Positions 26,279 to 34,032 of a DNA stretch of 64,000 nucleotides are shown piece by piece; position 1 is the stretch's first letter; every line of letters starts with the position of its first letter. This DNA is from Actinomycetota bacterium. GTDB lineage: Bacteria > Actinomycetota > Thermoleophilia > RBG-16-64-13. The notes under the pieces were generated by a model. It was given only the letters and a program-made list of their open reading frames with translations. It searched no databases and was not told the DNA's origin. The stretch lies in contig JADQBG010000012.1 in the NCBI GenBank assembly GCA_016278725.1, forward strand, positions 23,424 to 87,423, in the 5' to 3' direction. The position numbers were made by a program, and so were the translations under genes.

Positions 26279-27031
26279 CTAACCCCGGGGCATTCGGCGC
26301 CCTTCGATCTGATTGATCTCGAAGACCGAGGGGTGCTTGTAGTGAGACTCGACGTAGGCCTCCACCAGGCGCGCCACCAGGGCCTCGGGGTCGCTGTCGT
26401 AGATGACGAAAGCGCCGGTATCCTTGCCGATGGCCTCCAGCAGCATCGGGATGGAGTCGGCGATCCCGCCGCTACACTCGACCACCCCGATCAGCTTGCC
26501 CTCGTCGTAGGCGATGGCGAACTCTCCCAGGGTGCCCGAATGCCCGTTGATGATGATCACTACGTCGCTCGAGCGGATATTGACGATCTCCCGGCCCATC
26601 AGCCCGCTGCCCGTATAGATCATCACGTCGAAGACGTCCGCGGGCGAGTCGTAGACGTAGCGATGCTCGTCCAGACTGAGCGCGGGCGAGATGCCCACCG
26701 AGATGCCCCCGCCCACATGGATGCCCCGGGCAGACTCGTACGGTAGCCCCGGCGCGGCCCCGGTGATCAGCACCATTTCCCGCTCGGCGATCGCCTTGCC
26801 GACGAGGTAGGCTTGTTCGCGCACCTCCTCTGAAAGATAACCCGAGGCGGCCCCCATCACCCCCACCTGTATCGGAAGCGCTTTCACGTTCTTGGCGTAG
26901 AGTTCTGGGTCGGACTCGAATACCTCGCGATGTTCGAGGGAGCAAAAGTAGTACAGCCGGCCGCGGTGTACCGCCGCGGCCTCGGCTTCGCTCTCGCGAA
27001 GCGAAATTCCACATACCGGATCGTGTGCCAT
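26279..27031 (-). CDS. YHS-domain and LOG-like Rossmann (TIGR00725-type) fusion protein
   Basis: The 250-aa protein joins two domains. Residues 1-50 are a YHS metal-binding domain: MAHDPVCGISL and LYYFCSLEHREVFESDPELYAKN, as found on copper ATPases and monooxygenases. Residues 52-230 are a SLOG/LOG-like Rossmann domain: IQVGVMGAASGYLSEEV, LITGAAPGLPYESARG, GGGISVGISPA and HSGTLGEFAIAYDEGK. LOG-family proteins bind nucleotides, and some cleave cytokinin nucleotides. The combined function is unknown; a metal- or redox-linked nucleotide sensor is possible. ATG 27031 has a GAAAGGG ribosome binding site. Divergent from alr. Confidence 0.82.
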   Translation of the reverse strand: MAHDPVCGISLRESEAEAAAVHRGRLYYFCSLEHREVFESDPELYAKNVKALPIQVGVMGAASGYLSEEVREQAYLVGKAIAEREMVLITGAAPGLPYESARGIHVGGGISVGISPALSLDEHRYVYDSPADVFDVMIYTGSGLMGREIVNIRSSDVVIIINGHSGTLGEFAIAYDEGKLIGVVECSGGIADSIPMLLEAIGKDTGAFVIYDSDPEALVARLVEAYVESHYKHPSVFEINQIEGRRMPRG

Positions 27032-27084
27032 GAAGTGCCCTTTCGGGAATCGGGCTGCGCCCCGCCAAGAGACCTGCCCCGGTT

Positions 27085-27113
27085 TCGACAGCAGCGAATC
27101 AGCGTGTTATATC
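27085..27113 (+). promoter_or_regulatory. Predicted promoter of alr
   Basis: -35 TCGACA (27085-27090, 5/6) and -10 TATATC (27108-27113, 4/6), 17-nt spacer. The predicted +1 at about 27120 gives a leader of about 16 nt to ATG 27136. No Shine-Dalgarno sequence is seen before that ATG. Confidence 0.5.
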
Positions 27114-27135
27114 ATCGGTCGACCGTTCTCCTACC

Positions 27136-28365
27136 ATGGAGCCGCTCTCTCTCATGCATAAGGGCGAGGCAAACAGTCACCCGCAGGCTTCCGGCGGTCC
27201 GGTCGCGCTCCCTTCCGGGCGCAGCGTGGTGGTGGTCGATCTGGAGAGCATCCGCCAGAACGTGCGCCAACTGCACGCCAAGCTCAGCGCGCCCACCGAA
27301 ATCTGGGCCGTGGTGAAGGCCGACGGATACGGGCACGGCGCCTTTGAAGCCGGCAGCGCCGCCGTTGAAGCAGGAGCGGCTGCGCTGGTGGTGGTGACCG
27401 CCGACGAGGCCCTGGAATTGCGGGAGCGCGGCTATGCCGGCCGCCTGCTCGCCCTGGGCCCCTTCATGGAAGCGCAGGAGCTGCGGAGCCTGGCGGCCGC
27501 CAAAGTGGAGATTGCGCTGGCCGAGGTGTGGGGGCTCGAGCTACTGACTCAAGCGGCCGCAGCGACGGGCCGCACCGCGGGCTTCGTCCCTCCCCCGGCA
27601 GAGGCGAGGGACCGCTTCCGGATTCATCTGAAGCTGGAGAGCGGCATGAACCGGCGCGGGCTGGCCGAGCGCGAACTCGCCCAGACGCTGGACCGGTTGG
27701 AGAGTCTGCACGGAGTGGCGGTTCACGGCGTCATGACCCATTTGGCCCGCGCCGACGAGGACGAGGCGTCGGTGGCCGAGCAACTCGCCGTGTTCGACAG
27801 ATTGAGCGAACTGGTGCGGCGGCGCTGGCCGGCGGCCCTGCGCCACACCTCGAACAGCGCGGCCACCCTCCGCCATCCCGAGGCCCACTTCGATGCGGTG
27901 CGGGTCGGCGTGGCGCTTTACGGCCTCTCTCCTTTCCAGCGCGCCCCCGAACTGGATGAGCTTAGGCCGGCGCTTTCTTGGCACTCGACCTTGACCTCGG
28001 TAAAGCAACTGCTCCCCGGGCAGGCGGTCGGCTACGGCCATAGCTTCCGCGCCGAAATCCCCACCAAGGTGGGTCTGGTGCCGCTGGGTTACGCCGATGG
28101 CGTGCGAAGAGAGCTCGGGGGCAAGGGACAGGTGCTCGTCCACGGGGAGCGCCGCCCCATGGTCGGCCGGGTCTCGATGGACTCTTTTGCCGTCGACCTG
28201 GGCGACCTGAGCGCCGAGCCCGGCGACCGGGTAACGCTGATCGGCAACCAAGGCGCGGCGCGGATCACTGCCGAGGAAGTCGCCGGCTGGCTGAACACCA
28301 TCAACTACGAGGTGACCTGCTCGATCTCCCCGCGCCGCGCCCGCCGCTTGTTCCTCAACCGTTAA
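27136..28365 (+). CDS. alr: Alanine racemase
   Basis: Alr is the PLP enzyme that makes D-alanine for peptidoglycan. The 409-aa protein has the PLP-lysine motif AVVKADGYGHGAF with K61. The fold-III barrel includes GMNRRGL and TSNSAATL. The second catalytic residue is the tyrosine of AVGYGHSF (about 300). The C-terminal beta domain has LGYADGVRREL and PMVGRVSMDSFAVDL. The first 27 residues are not conserved; ATG 27154 is an alternative start. It is monocistronic in appearance, with its own promoter. Confidence 0.94.
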   Translation: MEPLSLMHKGEANSHPQASGGPVALPSGRSVVVVDLESIRQNVRQLHAKLSAPTEIWAVVKADGYGHGAFEAGSAAVEAGAAALVVVTADEALELRERGYAGRLLALGPFMEAQELRSLAAAKVEIALAEVWGLELLTQAAAATGRTAGFVPPPAEARDRFRIHLKLESGMNRRGLAERELAQTLDRLESLHGVAVHGVMTHLARADEDEASVAEQLAVFDRLSELVRRRWPAALRHTSNSAATLRHPEAHFDAVRVGVALYGLSPFQRAPELDELRPALSWHSTLTSVKQLLPGQAVGYGHSFRAEIPTKVGLVPLGYADGVRRELGGKGQVLVHGERRPMVGRVSMDSFAVDLGDLSAEPGDRVTLIGNQGAARITAEEVAGWLNTINYEVTCSISPRRARRLFLNR

Positions 28366-28402
28366 GCGAGGCTGAGACTCACCCCGCTATTCTCGATCCG
28401 CG

Positions 28403-28442
28403 TTGTGTCACGGTGCTGCTGATTGTGCCATAATCGACACAA
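28403..28442 (+). promoter_or_regulatory. Candidate promoter and operator of the vapBC-type operon
   Basis: Half-sites TTGTGTC (28403-28409), TTGTGCC (28423-28429) and inverted GACACAA (28436-28442) surround a CATAAT -10 (28429-28434, 5/6). Outer half-sites are exact inverted repeats. This is the arrangement expected for autorepression by the antitoxin-toxin complex. A -35 at proper distance is poor. Confidence 0.5.
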
Positions 28443-28479
28443 GCCAACGCAGCAGTCCGGCATGAGGAGGCAGCAGGCG

Positions 28480-28710
28480 GTGAGAGAGATCTCTATACGC
28501 GAGATGCGGAGCGAACTCGCCCGGATCGAAGAGGTTGTCGAGCGGGAGGGCGAGCTCGTCATCACCCGCAACGGCCGGCCCCTGGCTAAAGTGGTCCCCT
28601 TAGAGCGGAAGCGACCGGTACCCTCGCACGCAGCTCTGCGCGCCTCGCTACCGAAGATGGACCGGTCGAGCACGGAACTGATTCGCGAGGATCGTGACTC
28701 GCGCGGATAG
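28480..28710 (+). CDS. Phd/YefM-type (VapB) antitoxin
   Basis: A 76-aa antitoxin with the Phd/YefM N-terminal DNA-binding fold: REISIREMRSELARIEEVV and ELVITRNGRPLAKVVPLE. The C-terminal 30 residues, ending LIREDRDSRG, should wrap the toxin. I chose GTG 28480 because GAGGAGG lies nine bases before it; the frame itself opens earlier. It precedes a PIN-domain toxin, so it neutralises it and probably represses the operon. Confidence 0.85.
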   Translation: MREISIREMRSELARIEEVVEREGELVITRNGRPLAKVVPLERKRPVPSHAALRASLPKMDRSSTELIREDRDSRG

Positions 28711-28750
28711 CGGGGACAGCCTACACCGTCCGCCTGCCTTCGGCCCCTCC

Positions 28751-29182
28751 ATGGACGTATACGTCGACACCAGCGCACTGGCGAAGTGGTACCTAAACGA
28801 GGAATTCTCGGACGAGGTCGAGGATTTCCTCCAACAGGTGCTTCCCGCCTACATCAGCCCTTTGACCAAGGTCGAGATGAAGTCCCTGTTGGCCCGGAGG
28901 CGTCGGGAAGGAAGCCTGGACGCGGGGGACGAAGCCCGCGTTTTCTCCGTTTTCGAAGGCGACCTCATCTCGGGTCACCTGGTCCTCCTCCCGTTGCGGG
29001 CCCAGCACTTGTTGCTCGCCGAGACCGTTCTGGGAGCCATGCCCGACATACCGCTCCGCACCCTGGACGCTCTCCATCTGGGGATCCTCGAAGGCGAGAG
29101 CATGACGCTCCTGGCCACCGCCGACCGCGTCCTGGCAAGGGCTGCGGAGCGGCGCGGCCTGGATTGTCACAACTTCTTTTGA
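28751..29182 (+). CDS. PIN-domain ribonuclease toxin, VapC family
   Basis: VapC toxins are Mg-dependent RNases cutting tRNA or rRNA. From ATG 28751 the protein is 143 aa, beginning MDVYVDTSALAKWYL as most VapCs do. The acidic active-site residues are present: D6, E42 (VEMKSLL), D106 (LRTLDALHLG) and D125 (ATADRVLARAA), so it looks active. An in-frame GTG at 28694, overlapping the antitoxin end and preceded by GAGG, would add 19 residues and give translational coupling. I cannot choose firmly between the two starts. Confidence 0.85.
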   Translation: MDVYVDTSALAKWYLNEEFSDEVEDFLQQVLPAYISPLTKVEMKSLLARRRREGSLDAGDEARVFSVFEGDLISGHLVLLPLRAQHLLLAETVLGAMPDIPLRTLDALHLGILEGESMTLLATADRVLARAAERRGLDCHNFF

Positions 29183-29287
29183 CATGAGCGGCCGGCTCGG
29201 GTCGATCCTCCTCGACGACGAGAGCGCCTCGAGACAGCAGGTGGCGCCCCTGTCCTGCCGGTAGTCCTCCCTCCCGGCCCGCTCATG
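29183..29287. ncRNA. Candidate structured element bounded by an inverted repeat, upstream of acs
   Basis: CATGAGCGGCCGG (29183-29195) pairs with CCGGCCCGCTCATG (29274-29287) with a single bulged C, making a 13-bp closing stem. Inside are two further hairpins: CTCG..TCGA/TCGA..CGAG, and GACAG/CTGTC around GGTGGCGCC. This three-way-junction layout could be a cis-regulatory or small RNA (either strand), or a MITE-like remnant. It begins right after the vapC stop and ends 151 nt before acs. I match it to no known RNA family. Confidence 0.35.
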
Positions 29288-29438
29288 GAATAGATGTCGA
29301 GTCCAGTTGGCGCAATGGACCGTCCATTGATATCGTTTTTGCTGCGCGAAACCCACGCATCGCGCGTGCCGGCGCTCGCCCGGGGGTAAAGAGTCGCCGG
29401 ACCGCAGCAAGAACCGTCACACCAGCAAAGGGGGAAAC

Positions 29439-31406
29439 GTGGCCGACGAACCCACGCTCGAAGGCAAGGTATTCGAGGTCCCGGAGGAGTTCCGCCAGAA
29501 GGCATTCATTTCGAGCTTCGACCAGTACGAAGAGATGTATCGCCGCTCCATGGAGGACGGCAACGCCTTCTGGGCCGAGACGGCCGAGCGCATTACCTGG
29601 TTCAAGAAATGGGACCAGGTGCAGAACCACGACTTCGCCAACGCCCGCATCCGCTGGTACGAAGGCGGCAAGTTGAACGCCGCCTACAACTGCCTGGACC
29701 GCCACTTGGAGACCGACGTCGGCGACAAGGTAGCGTTCTACTGGGAGGGCGACGACCCCAACTACACTCGGGAGATCACTTACCGCCAACTCCACGCCGA
29801 CGTCTCCAAGTTCGCCAACGTGCTCCGCAAGCACGGCGTGAAGAAGGGCGACCGGGTCACCATCTATTTGCCCATGATCCCGGAACTGGTGGTATCGATG
29901 TTGGCCTGCGCCCGCATCGGCGCCATTCACAGCATCGTCTTCGGTGGCTTCTCGGCCGATTCGCTCCGCGACCGAGTGAACGACGCGGATTCCAGCCTCA
30001 TGGTGACGGCGGACGCCGGCCTGCGCGGCGGCAAGCAGGTCCCTCTGAAGAAAGCGGCGGACGAAGCGGCAACAGAAGCGCCCAGTCTGGAAACCTTCAT
30101 CGTGGTCAAGCACACCGGCGCCGACATCGATTGGCAGGACGGCCGCGACCACTGGTATCACGAGGAGATGGAGGCGGACGACGTCGCCGGGGACAGCCCC
30201 TGCGAAGAGATGGACGCGGAGGACCCGCTGTTCATCCTCTACACCTCCGGCTCGACCGGTAAGCCCAAAGGGGTGCTGCACACCACCGGCGGCTACATGG
30301 TCTACACCAGCTTCACCCACCAGATGATCTTCGACTACCATCCCGAGGACGTCTTCTGGTGCACGGCCGACATCGGTTGGGTTACGGGCCACAGCTACAT
30401 CGTCTACGGCCCCTTGGCCAACGGCGCCACCAGCGTGATGTTCGAGGGAATCCCCAGCTATCCCGGGCCGGACCGCTTCTGGGAAGTGGTCGAGAAGTAC
30501 AAGGTGAATCAGTTCTACACCGCGCCCACCGCGCTTCGGGCCATCGCCCGCGAGGGTGACGAGCACGTGAAGAAGCACGACCTGTCCTCGCTGCGGCTCC
30601 TGGGCACCGTGGGCGAGCCGATCAATCCCGAGGTCTGGCTGTGGTACTACAACGTCGTCGGCGGCGGCCGCTGTCCCATCGTGGACACGTGGTGGCAGAC
30701 CGAGACCGGCGGTATTCTGATCACTCCGCTCCCCGGCGCCGTGAGCATCAAGCCGGGTTCGGCCACGCTGCCGTTCTTTGGGGTGGAACCGATCCTGGTC
30801 GATGCAGACGGCAACGAGATCGTCGGCCCGGGTGTGGGCAACCTGTGCATCGGCCGGCCCTGGCCGGGAATGATGCGCAGCGTCTACGGCGACCCCGAGC
30901 GCTTCTACAACACCTACTTCATCCAGTATCCCGGTAAGTACTTCACCGGTGACGGATGCCGCCGCGACGAGGACGGCTACTACTGGATCACCGGACGCGT
31001 GGACGACGTCATCAACGTCTCCGGGCACCGCATGGGCACCGCCGAGGTGGAGTCCGCCTTGGTCAGCCACGACGCGGTGGCCGAGGCCGCCGTGGTGGGC
31101 ATGCCGCACGACATCAAGGGGCAGGGCATCTACGCCTACGTCACCCTGAACGCCGGCATCGAAGGATCGGACGACCTGCGTCAGGCACTGGTCAAGCACG
31201 TGCGCAAGGAGATCGGCCCGATCGCCACGCCCGACGTCATCCAGTGGGCGCCGGGCCTGCCCAAGACCCGCAGCGGAAAGATCATGCGGCGGATCCTGCG
31301 CAAGATTGCGGCAAATGAAGTCCAGGAACTCGGCGACACCTCGACCCTGGCCGATCCCAGCGTGGTGCAGAACCTGGTGGATCACCGGGCGGGCGCCGAC
31401 GAGTAG
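29439..31406 (+). CDS. acs: Acetyl-CoA synthetase (AMP-forming)
   Basis: Acs activates acetate to acetyl-CoA through acetyl-AMP. The 655-aa protein is full length. The ATP/AMP-binding motif [18 protein letters not shown] starts at about 269, and WWQTETGG lies near 418. The C-terminal [17 protein letters not shown] contains K614, the lysine that is acetylated to switch Acs off in characterised systems. The start is GTG 29439 with AAAGGGGGA six bases upstream. A very strong terminator follows at 31457. Confidence 0.97.
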   Translation: MADEPTLEGKVFEVPEEFRQKAFISSFDQYEEMYRRSMEDGNAFWAETAERITWFKKWDQVQNHDFANARIRWYEGGKLNAAYNCLDRHLETDVGDKVAFYWEGDDPNYTREITYRQLHADVSKFANVLRKHGVKKGDRVTIYLPMIPELVVSMLACARIGAIHSIVFGGFSADSLRDRVNDADSSLMVTADAGLRGGKQVPLKKAADEAATEAPSLETFIVVKHTGADIDWQDGRDHWYHEEMEADDVAGDSPCEEMDAEDPLFILYTSGSTGKPKGVLHTTGGYMVYTSFTHQMIFDYHPEDVFWCTADIGWVTGHSYIVYGPLANGATSVMFEGIPSYPGPDRFWEVVEKYKVNQFYTAPTALRAIAREGDEHVKKHDLSSLRLLGTVGEPINPEVWLWYYNVVGGGRCPIVDTWWQTETGGILITPLPGAVSIKPGSATLPFFGVEPILVDADGNEIVGPGVGNLCIGRPWPGMMRSVYGDPERFYNTYFIQYPGKYFTGDGCRRDEDGYYWITGRVDDVINVSGHRMGTAEVESALVSHDAVAEAAVVGMPHDIKGQGIYAYVTLNAGIEGSDDLRQALVKHVRKEIGPIATPDVIQWAPGLPKTRSGKIMRRILRKIAANEVQELGDTSTLADPSVVQNLVDHRAGADE

Positions 31407-31456
31407 CCTCCGGAAGCTCTCGCCCACCTGCCGGGCGAGGCGCACCTTCGCTTCTG

Positions 31457-31490
31457 AATGGGGGCGGCTTCGGCCGCCCCCATTGCTTTT
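31457..31490 (+). terminator. Intrinsic terminator of acs
   Basis: A perfect 12-bp stem, AATGGGGGCGGC with GCCGCCCCCATT, closed by a UUCG tetraloop and followed by GCTTTTG. It separates acs from the acetyl-CoA hydrolase gene. Confidence 0.85.
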
Positions 31491-31527
31491 GCCTTCCCGG
31501 GCGATTGGCGATCCGCGCCGCCGCGGA

Positions 31528-31555
31528 TTTGGCCGCGGGGGCCGACTGATATATC
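31528..31555 (+). promoter_or_regulatory. Predicted promoter of the acetyl-CoA hydrolase-GNAT gene
   Basis: -35 TTTGGC (31528-31533) or TTGGCC one base on, and -10 TATATC (31550-31555), spacer 16 or 15 nt. Leader of about 50 nt to the proposed start at 31615. Confidence 0.4.
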
Positions 31556-31614
31556 TTTGTGTCAGGGGGGCGGCAAGGCCGAGGCTGGTCTTAAAACCGG
31601 AGAGGGAGGCGGCC

Positions 31615-33588
31615 ATCGCAACTCGCACGCCCAACGCGGCTCCCGAGAGCTGGCAGCAGCGATACCAGAGCAAGCTGCGCTCTCTGCCCCAGGCCTTGGC
31701 GCTCATCCGCCGCGGCGACCATGTCTTCATAGGCGCCGGCTGCGGAGAGCCGCAGGCGCTGGTCCGCGGATTGACCGAGGCGGGCAATCGGCTGGCCGAC
31801 ACCGAGGTATACCATCTCCTGACGCTGGGCACCGCGCCCTACACCGCTCCCCGCTTTAGCGAGACCTTCCGTCTGAACTCTTTCTTCATCGGAGCGGACG
31901 TTCGCGACGACGTGGCCGAAGGCCGCGCCGATTACACCCCGGTCTACCTTTCCGAAGTGCCTCGGCTTTTCCGCAGTGGCCAACTGTCGATCGACACGGC
32001 TCTCATTCAGCTTTCCCCGCCGGACGCTCACGGCTACTGCTCCTACGGGGTCGCGGTCGACATCACCAAGCCCGCGGCCGAATCCGCCCGTTGCCGCATC
32101 GCCCAGATCAATCCCAGCATGCCCCGCACCCTGGGCGACTCCTTCATTCACGTGGACGAACTGGACGCCATCGTCGAGTTCGAGGAGCCCCTGCTCGAAT
32201 GGCGTCCCCCGGCGCTCGACGAAACGGCGCTCGAGGTCGGCCGCCAGGCGGCCAAGCTGGTCGACCACGGGGCCTGCCTGCAGATCGGTATCGGCCACAT
32301 CCCTCCCGCAATCCTGCGCTTCCTGCACGACCGCAAGGACCTGGGCATCCACACGGAGATGCTGACGGCCGACGTGATCGAGTTGGTTGACGCCGGGGTG
32401 ATCACCAACTCCCGTAAGACCCTGCATCGCGACAAGATCGTGGCCTCTTTCTGTCTGGGCGGGCCGGAGGTGCTTGCCTTTGTCGACAACAACCCCCAGT
32501 GCGAGTTCCACCCCTCCGACTACACCAACGACCCCTACGTGATCGGGCAGAACGACAAGATGGTCGCGGTGAACTCGGCGCTCGAGATCGATCTGACCGG
32601 CCAGGTGTGCTCGGATTCGCTCGGCTACAGCTTCTACAGCGGCATCGGGGGGCAGGTCGACTTCGTGAGGGGGGCGTCGCGCTCGCGGGGAGGCCGGCCG
32701 GTGATATGCCTCTCCTCCACGGCGCCGGACGAAAGCAGCACCATCGTACCCGTGCTTTCTGAGGGGGCGGGAGTGGTTACCTCTCGGGGTAGCGTCCATT
32801 ACATCGTCACCGAGCACGGGATCGCCTATCTGCACGGCAAATCCATCCGGGAACGGGCCATGGCCCTGATCCAGATTGCCCATCCCGAACACCGCAAAGA
32901 GCTCCTCGATCACGCCAAGGAGCGCCGTTACGTCTTCCTCGATCAGCAGGCGCCGGTCAGCGCCCGCTATCCCGACGAGCTGGAGCGCTTCAAGGCTCTG
33001 CCCGACGGCGGCCAGGTGACCATTCGTCCCCTGCGCCCCACCGACGAGCCGCTGATCCGCGACCTCTTCTACGACGCCAGCGAGCAGAGTCTCTACCAAC
33101 GCTACATGAACACCAAGACGACGCTCCCCCGCAGCGAGCGGCAGGGTGTGGTCAACGTGGACTACTGCTCGACCATGAGCCTGGCCGCCTTCGACGACGC
33201 GCACAACAAGCTGGTGGCCCTGGCGGAATGGAGCCTCAACCCGAACACCAATTTGGCCGAGGTGGCTCTTCTGGTAAGGGATGATTGGCAGCGCCGGGGC
33301 GTCGGCACCATACTGCTCGACTACATGATCGAACTCGCCATGCAGCGCGGCATAAGGGGCTTCACCGCGGAGATCCTCGCGACCAACCGGCTGATGCTGC
33401 ATCTATTTCAGCAGTGCTCCCAACCCGTGCGCACCCACCTCTCCGAGGGCTGCTACAGCGTGGTGGTGGAGTTCGATCCCGAGGAACTCCAGAGGCAGGT
33501 GGCTATCGCGGCCGATTGGCTCCGAAAGCACCCCGTCATCCCCTGTGATCTGCCGGGGATGGCTCCGGGCGAAGAGGCGGGCACTTAG
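31615..33588 (+). CDS. Acetyl-CoA hydrolase/transferase fused to a GNAT acetyltransferase domain
   Basis: Residues 1-455 are a Cat1-type CoA transferase/hydrolase: HVFIGAGCGEPQALV, FYSGIGGQVDFVRGAS, and GAGVVTSRGSVHYIVTEHG. Residues from about 462 (VTIRPLRPTDEPLIRDLF) form a GNAT domain with the acetyl-CoA loop QRRGVGT near 559. This fusion is known in other bacteria. No ATG, GTG or TTG lies at the family N-terminus; the best start is ATC 31615, preceded by GGGAGGCGG (657 aa). With acs upstream it could balance acetate and acetyl-CoA; the GNAT part may acetylate a protein, possibly Acs. Confidence 0.88.
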   Translation: MATRTPNAAPESWQQRYQSKLRSLPQALALIRRGDHVFIGAGCGEPQALVRGLTEAGNRLADTEVYHLLTLGTAPYTAPRFSETFRLNSFFIGADVRDDVAEGRADYTPVYLSEVPRLFRSGQLSIDTALIQLSPPDAHGYCSYGVAVDITKPAAESARCRIAQINPSMPRTLGDSFIHVDELDAIVEFEEPLLEWRPPALDETALEVGRQAAKLVDHGACLQIGIGHIPPAILRFLHDRKDLGIHTEMLTADVIELVDAGVITNSRKTLHRDKIVASFCLGGPEVLAFVDNNPQCEFHPSDYTNDPYVIGQNDKMVAVNSALEIDLTGQVCSDSLGYSFYSGIGGQVDFVRGASRSRGGRPVICLSSTAPDESSTIVPVLSEGAGVVTSRGSVHYIVTEHGIAYLHGKSIRERAMALIQIAHPEHRKELLDHAKERRYVFLDQQAPVSARYPDELERFKALPDGGQVTIRPLRPTDEPLIRDLFYDASEQSLYQRYMNTKTTLPRSERQGVVNVDYCSTMSLAAFDDAHNKLVALAEWSLNPNTNLAEVALLVRDDWQRRGVGTILLDYMIELAMQRGIRGFTAEILATNRLMLHLFQQCSQPVRTHLSEGCYSVVVEFDPEELQRQVAIAADWLRKHPVIPCDLPGMAPGEEAGT

Positions 33589-33651
33589 AACGGTCCTCTT
33601 TCTTGGTTTCTCTCTTGTAGTTTTGGGGCGGTCCCGTTAAACTGGCTGCTC

Positions 33652-33670
33652 ATACCCCCTGGGGTATAGT
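33652..33670 (+). promoter_or_regulatory. CsoR/CstR/FrmR-type operator overlapping a -10 element
   Basis: ATACCCC-CT-GGGGTAT (33652-33667) is a perfect 16-bp inverted repeat. It fits the ATACCC..GGGTAT pattern bound by copper-, persulfide- or formaldehyde-sensing CsoR-family repressors. It overlaps TATAGT (33665-33670, 5/6), so occupancy would block transcription of the ferredoxin gene. The -35 is weak. No repressor gene is in the window. Confidence 0.55.
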
Positions 33671-33701
33671 CGAAAATTCACCCATACACGGAGGAACCTG
33701 C

Positions 33702-34007
33702 ATGCCGCGGGAGATCACGACCGAAACTGCCGGCCCCAAAGATCGCAAGAAGGCGCGCCCCGTAGCCGCCATTAATTCGGAGATCTGCGATCGTTCGCCC
33801 GGTTGTCCCGTGGCTCGGGTCTGCCCCAAGAATGCGGTGGTGCGAGACGAATCGAGCGCCGGCACGGAGCGGAACTCCTTCTTCGGCCTCTTCGGCGGCA
33901 GCAGTTCCGGCTGGAAGGTGGACGAGGACGCCTGCACCGGCTGCCTGCTCTGCGCCCAGTACTGCCCCATGGGCGCGGTCGAGGCGCGCGAGCGAACTCA
34001 GGGCTAG
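33702..34007 (+). CDS. Ferredoxin-like iron-sulfur protein (7 cysteines)
   Basis: The 101-aa protein has one complete [4Fe-4S] motif, C78-C81-C84-C88-P (CTGCLLCAQYCPMGAV). An N-terminal half-motif has only three cysteines at unusual spacing: C29, C35 and C41-P (CDRSPGCPVARVCP). Seven cysteines suggest one [4Fe-4S] plus a [3Fe-4S] or an incomplete cluster. A Gly/Ser/Phe-rich linker (FFGLFGGSSSG) separates the halves. ATG 33702 has a perfect CGGAGGA ribosome binding site. The upstream CsoR-type palindrome suggests induction by metal, sulfide or aldehyde stress. Confidence 0.85.
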   Translation: MPREITTETAGPKDRKKARPVAAINSEICDRSPGCPVARVCPKNAVVRDESSAGTERNSFFGLFGGSSSGWKVDEDACTGCLLCAQYCPMGAVEARERTQG

Positions 34008-34032
34008 CGGAGGCCGCCCAAAATTCGGGGGC

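Noticed and set aside
29283..31832. 849-codon minus-strand frame over acs
   Set aside because: Antisense shadow of acs and the hydrolase gene; no domain recognisable and no ribosome binding site.
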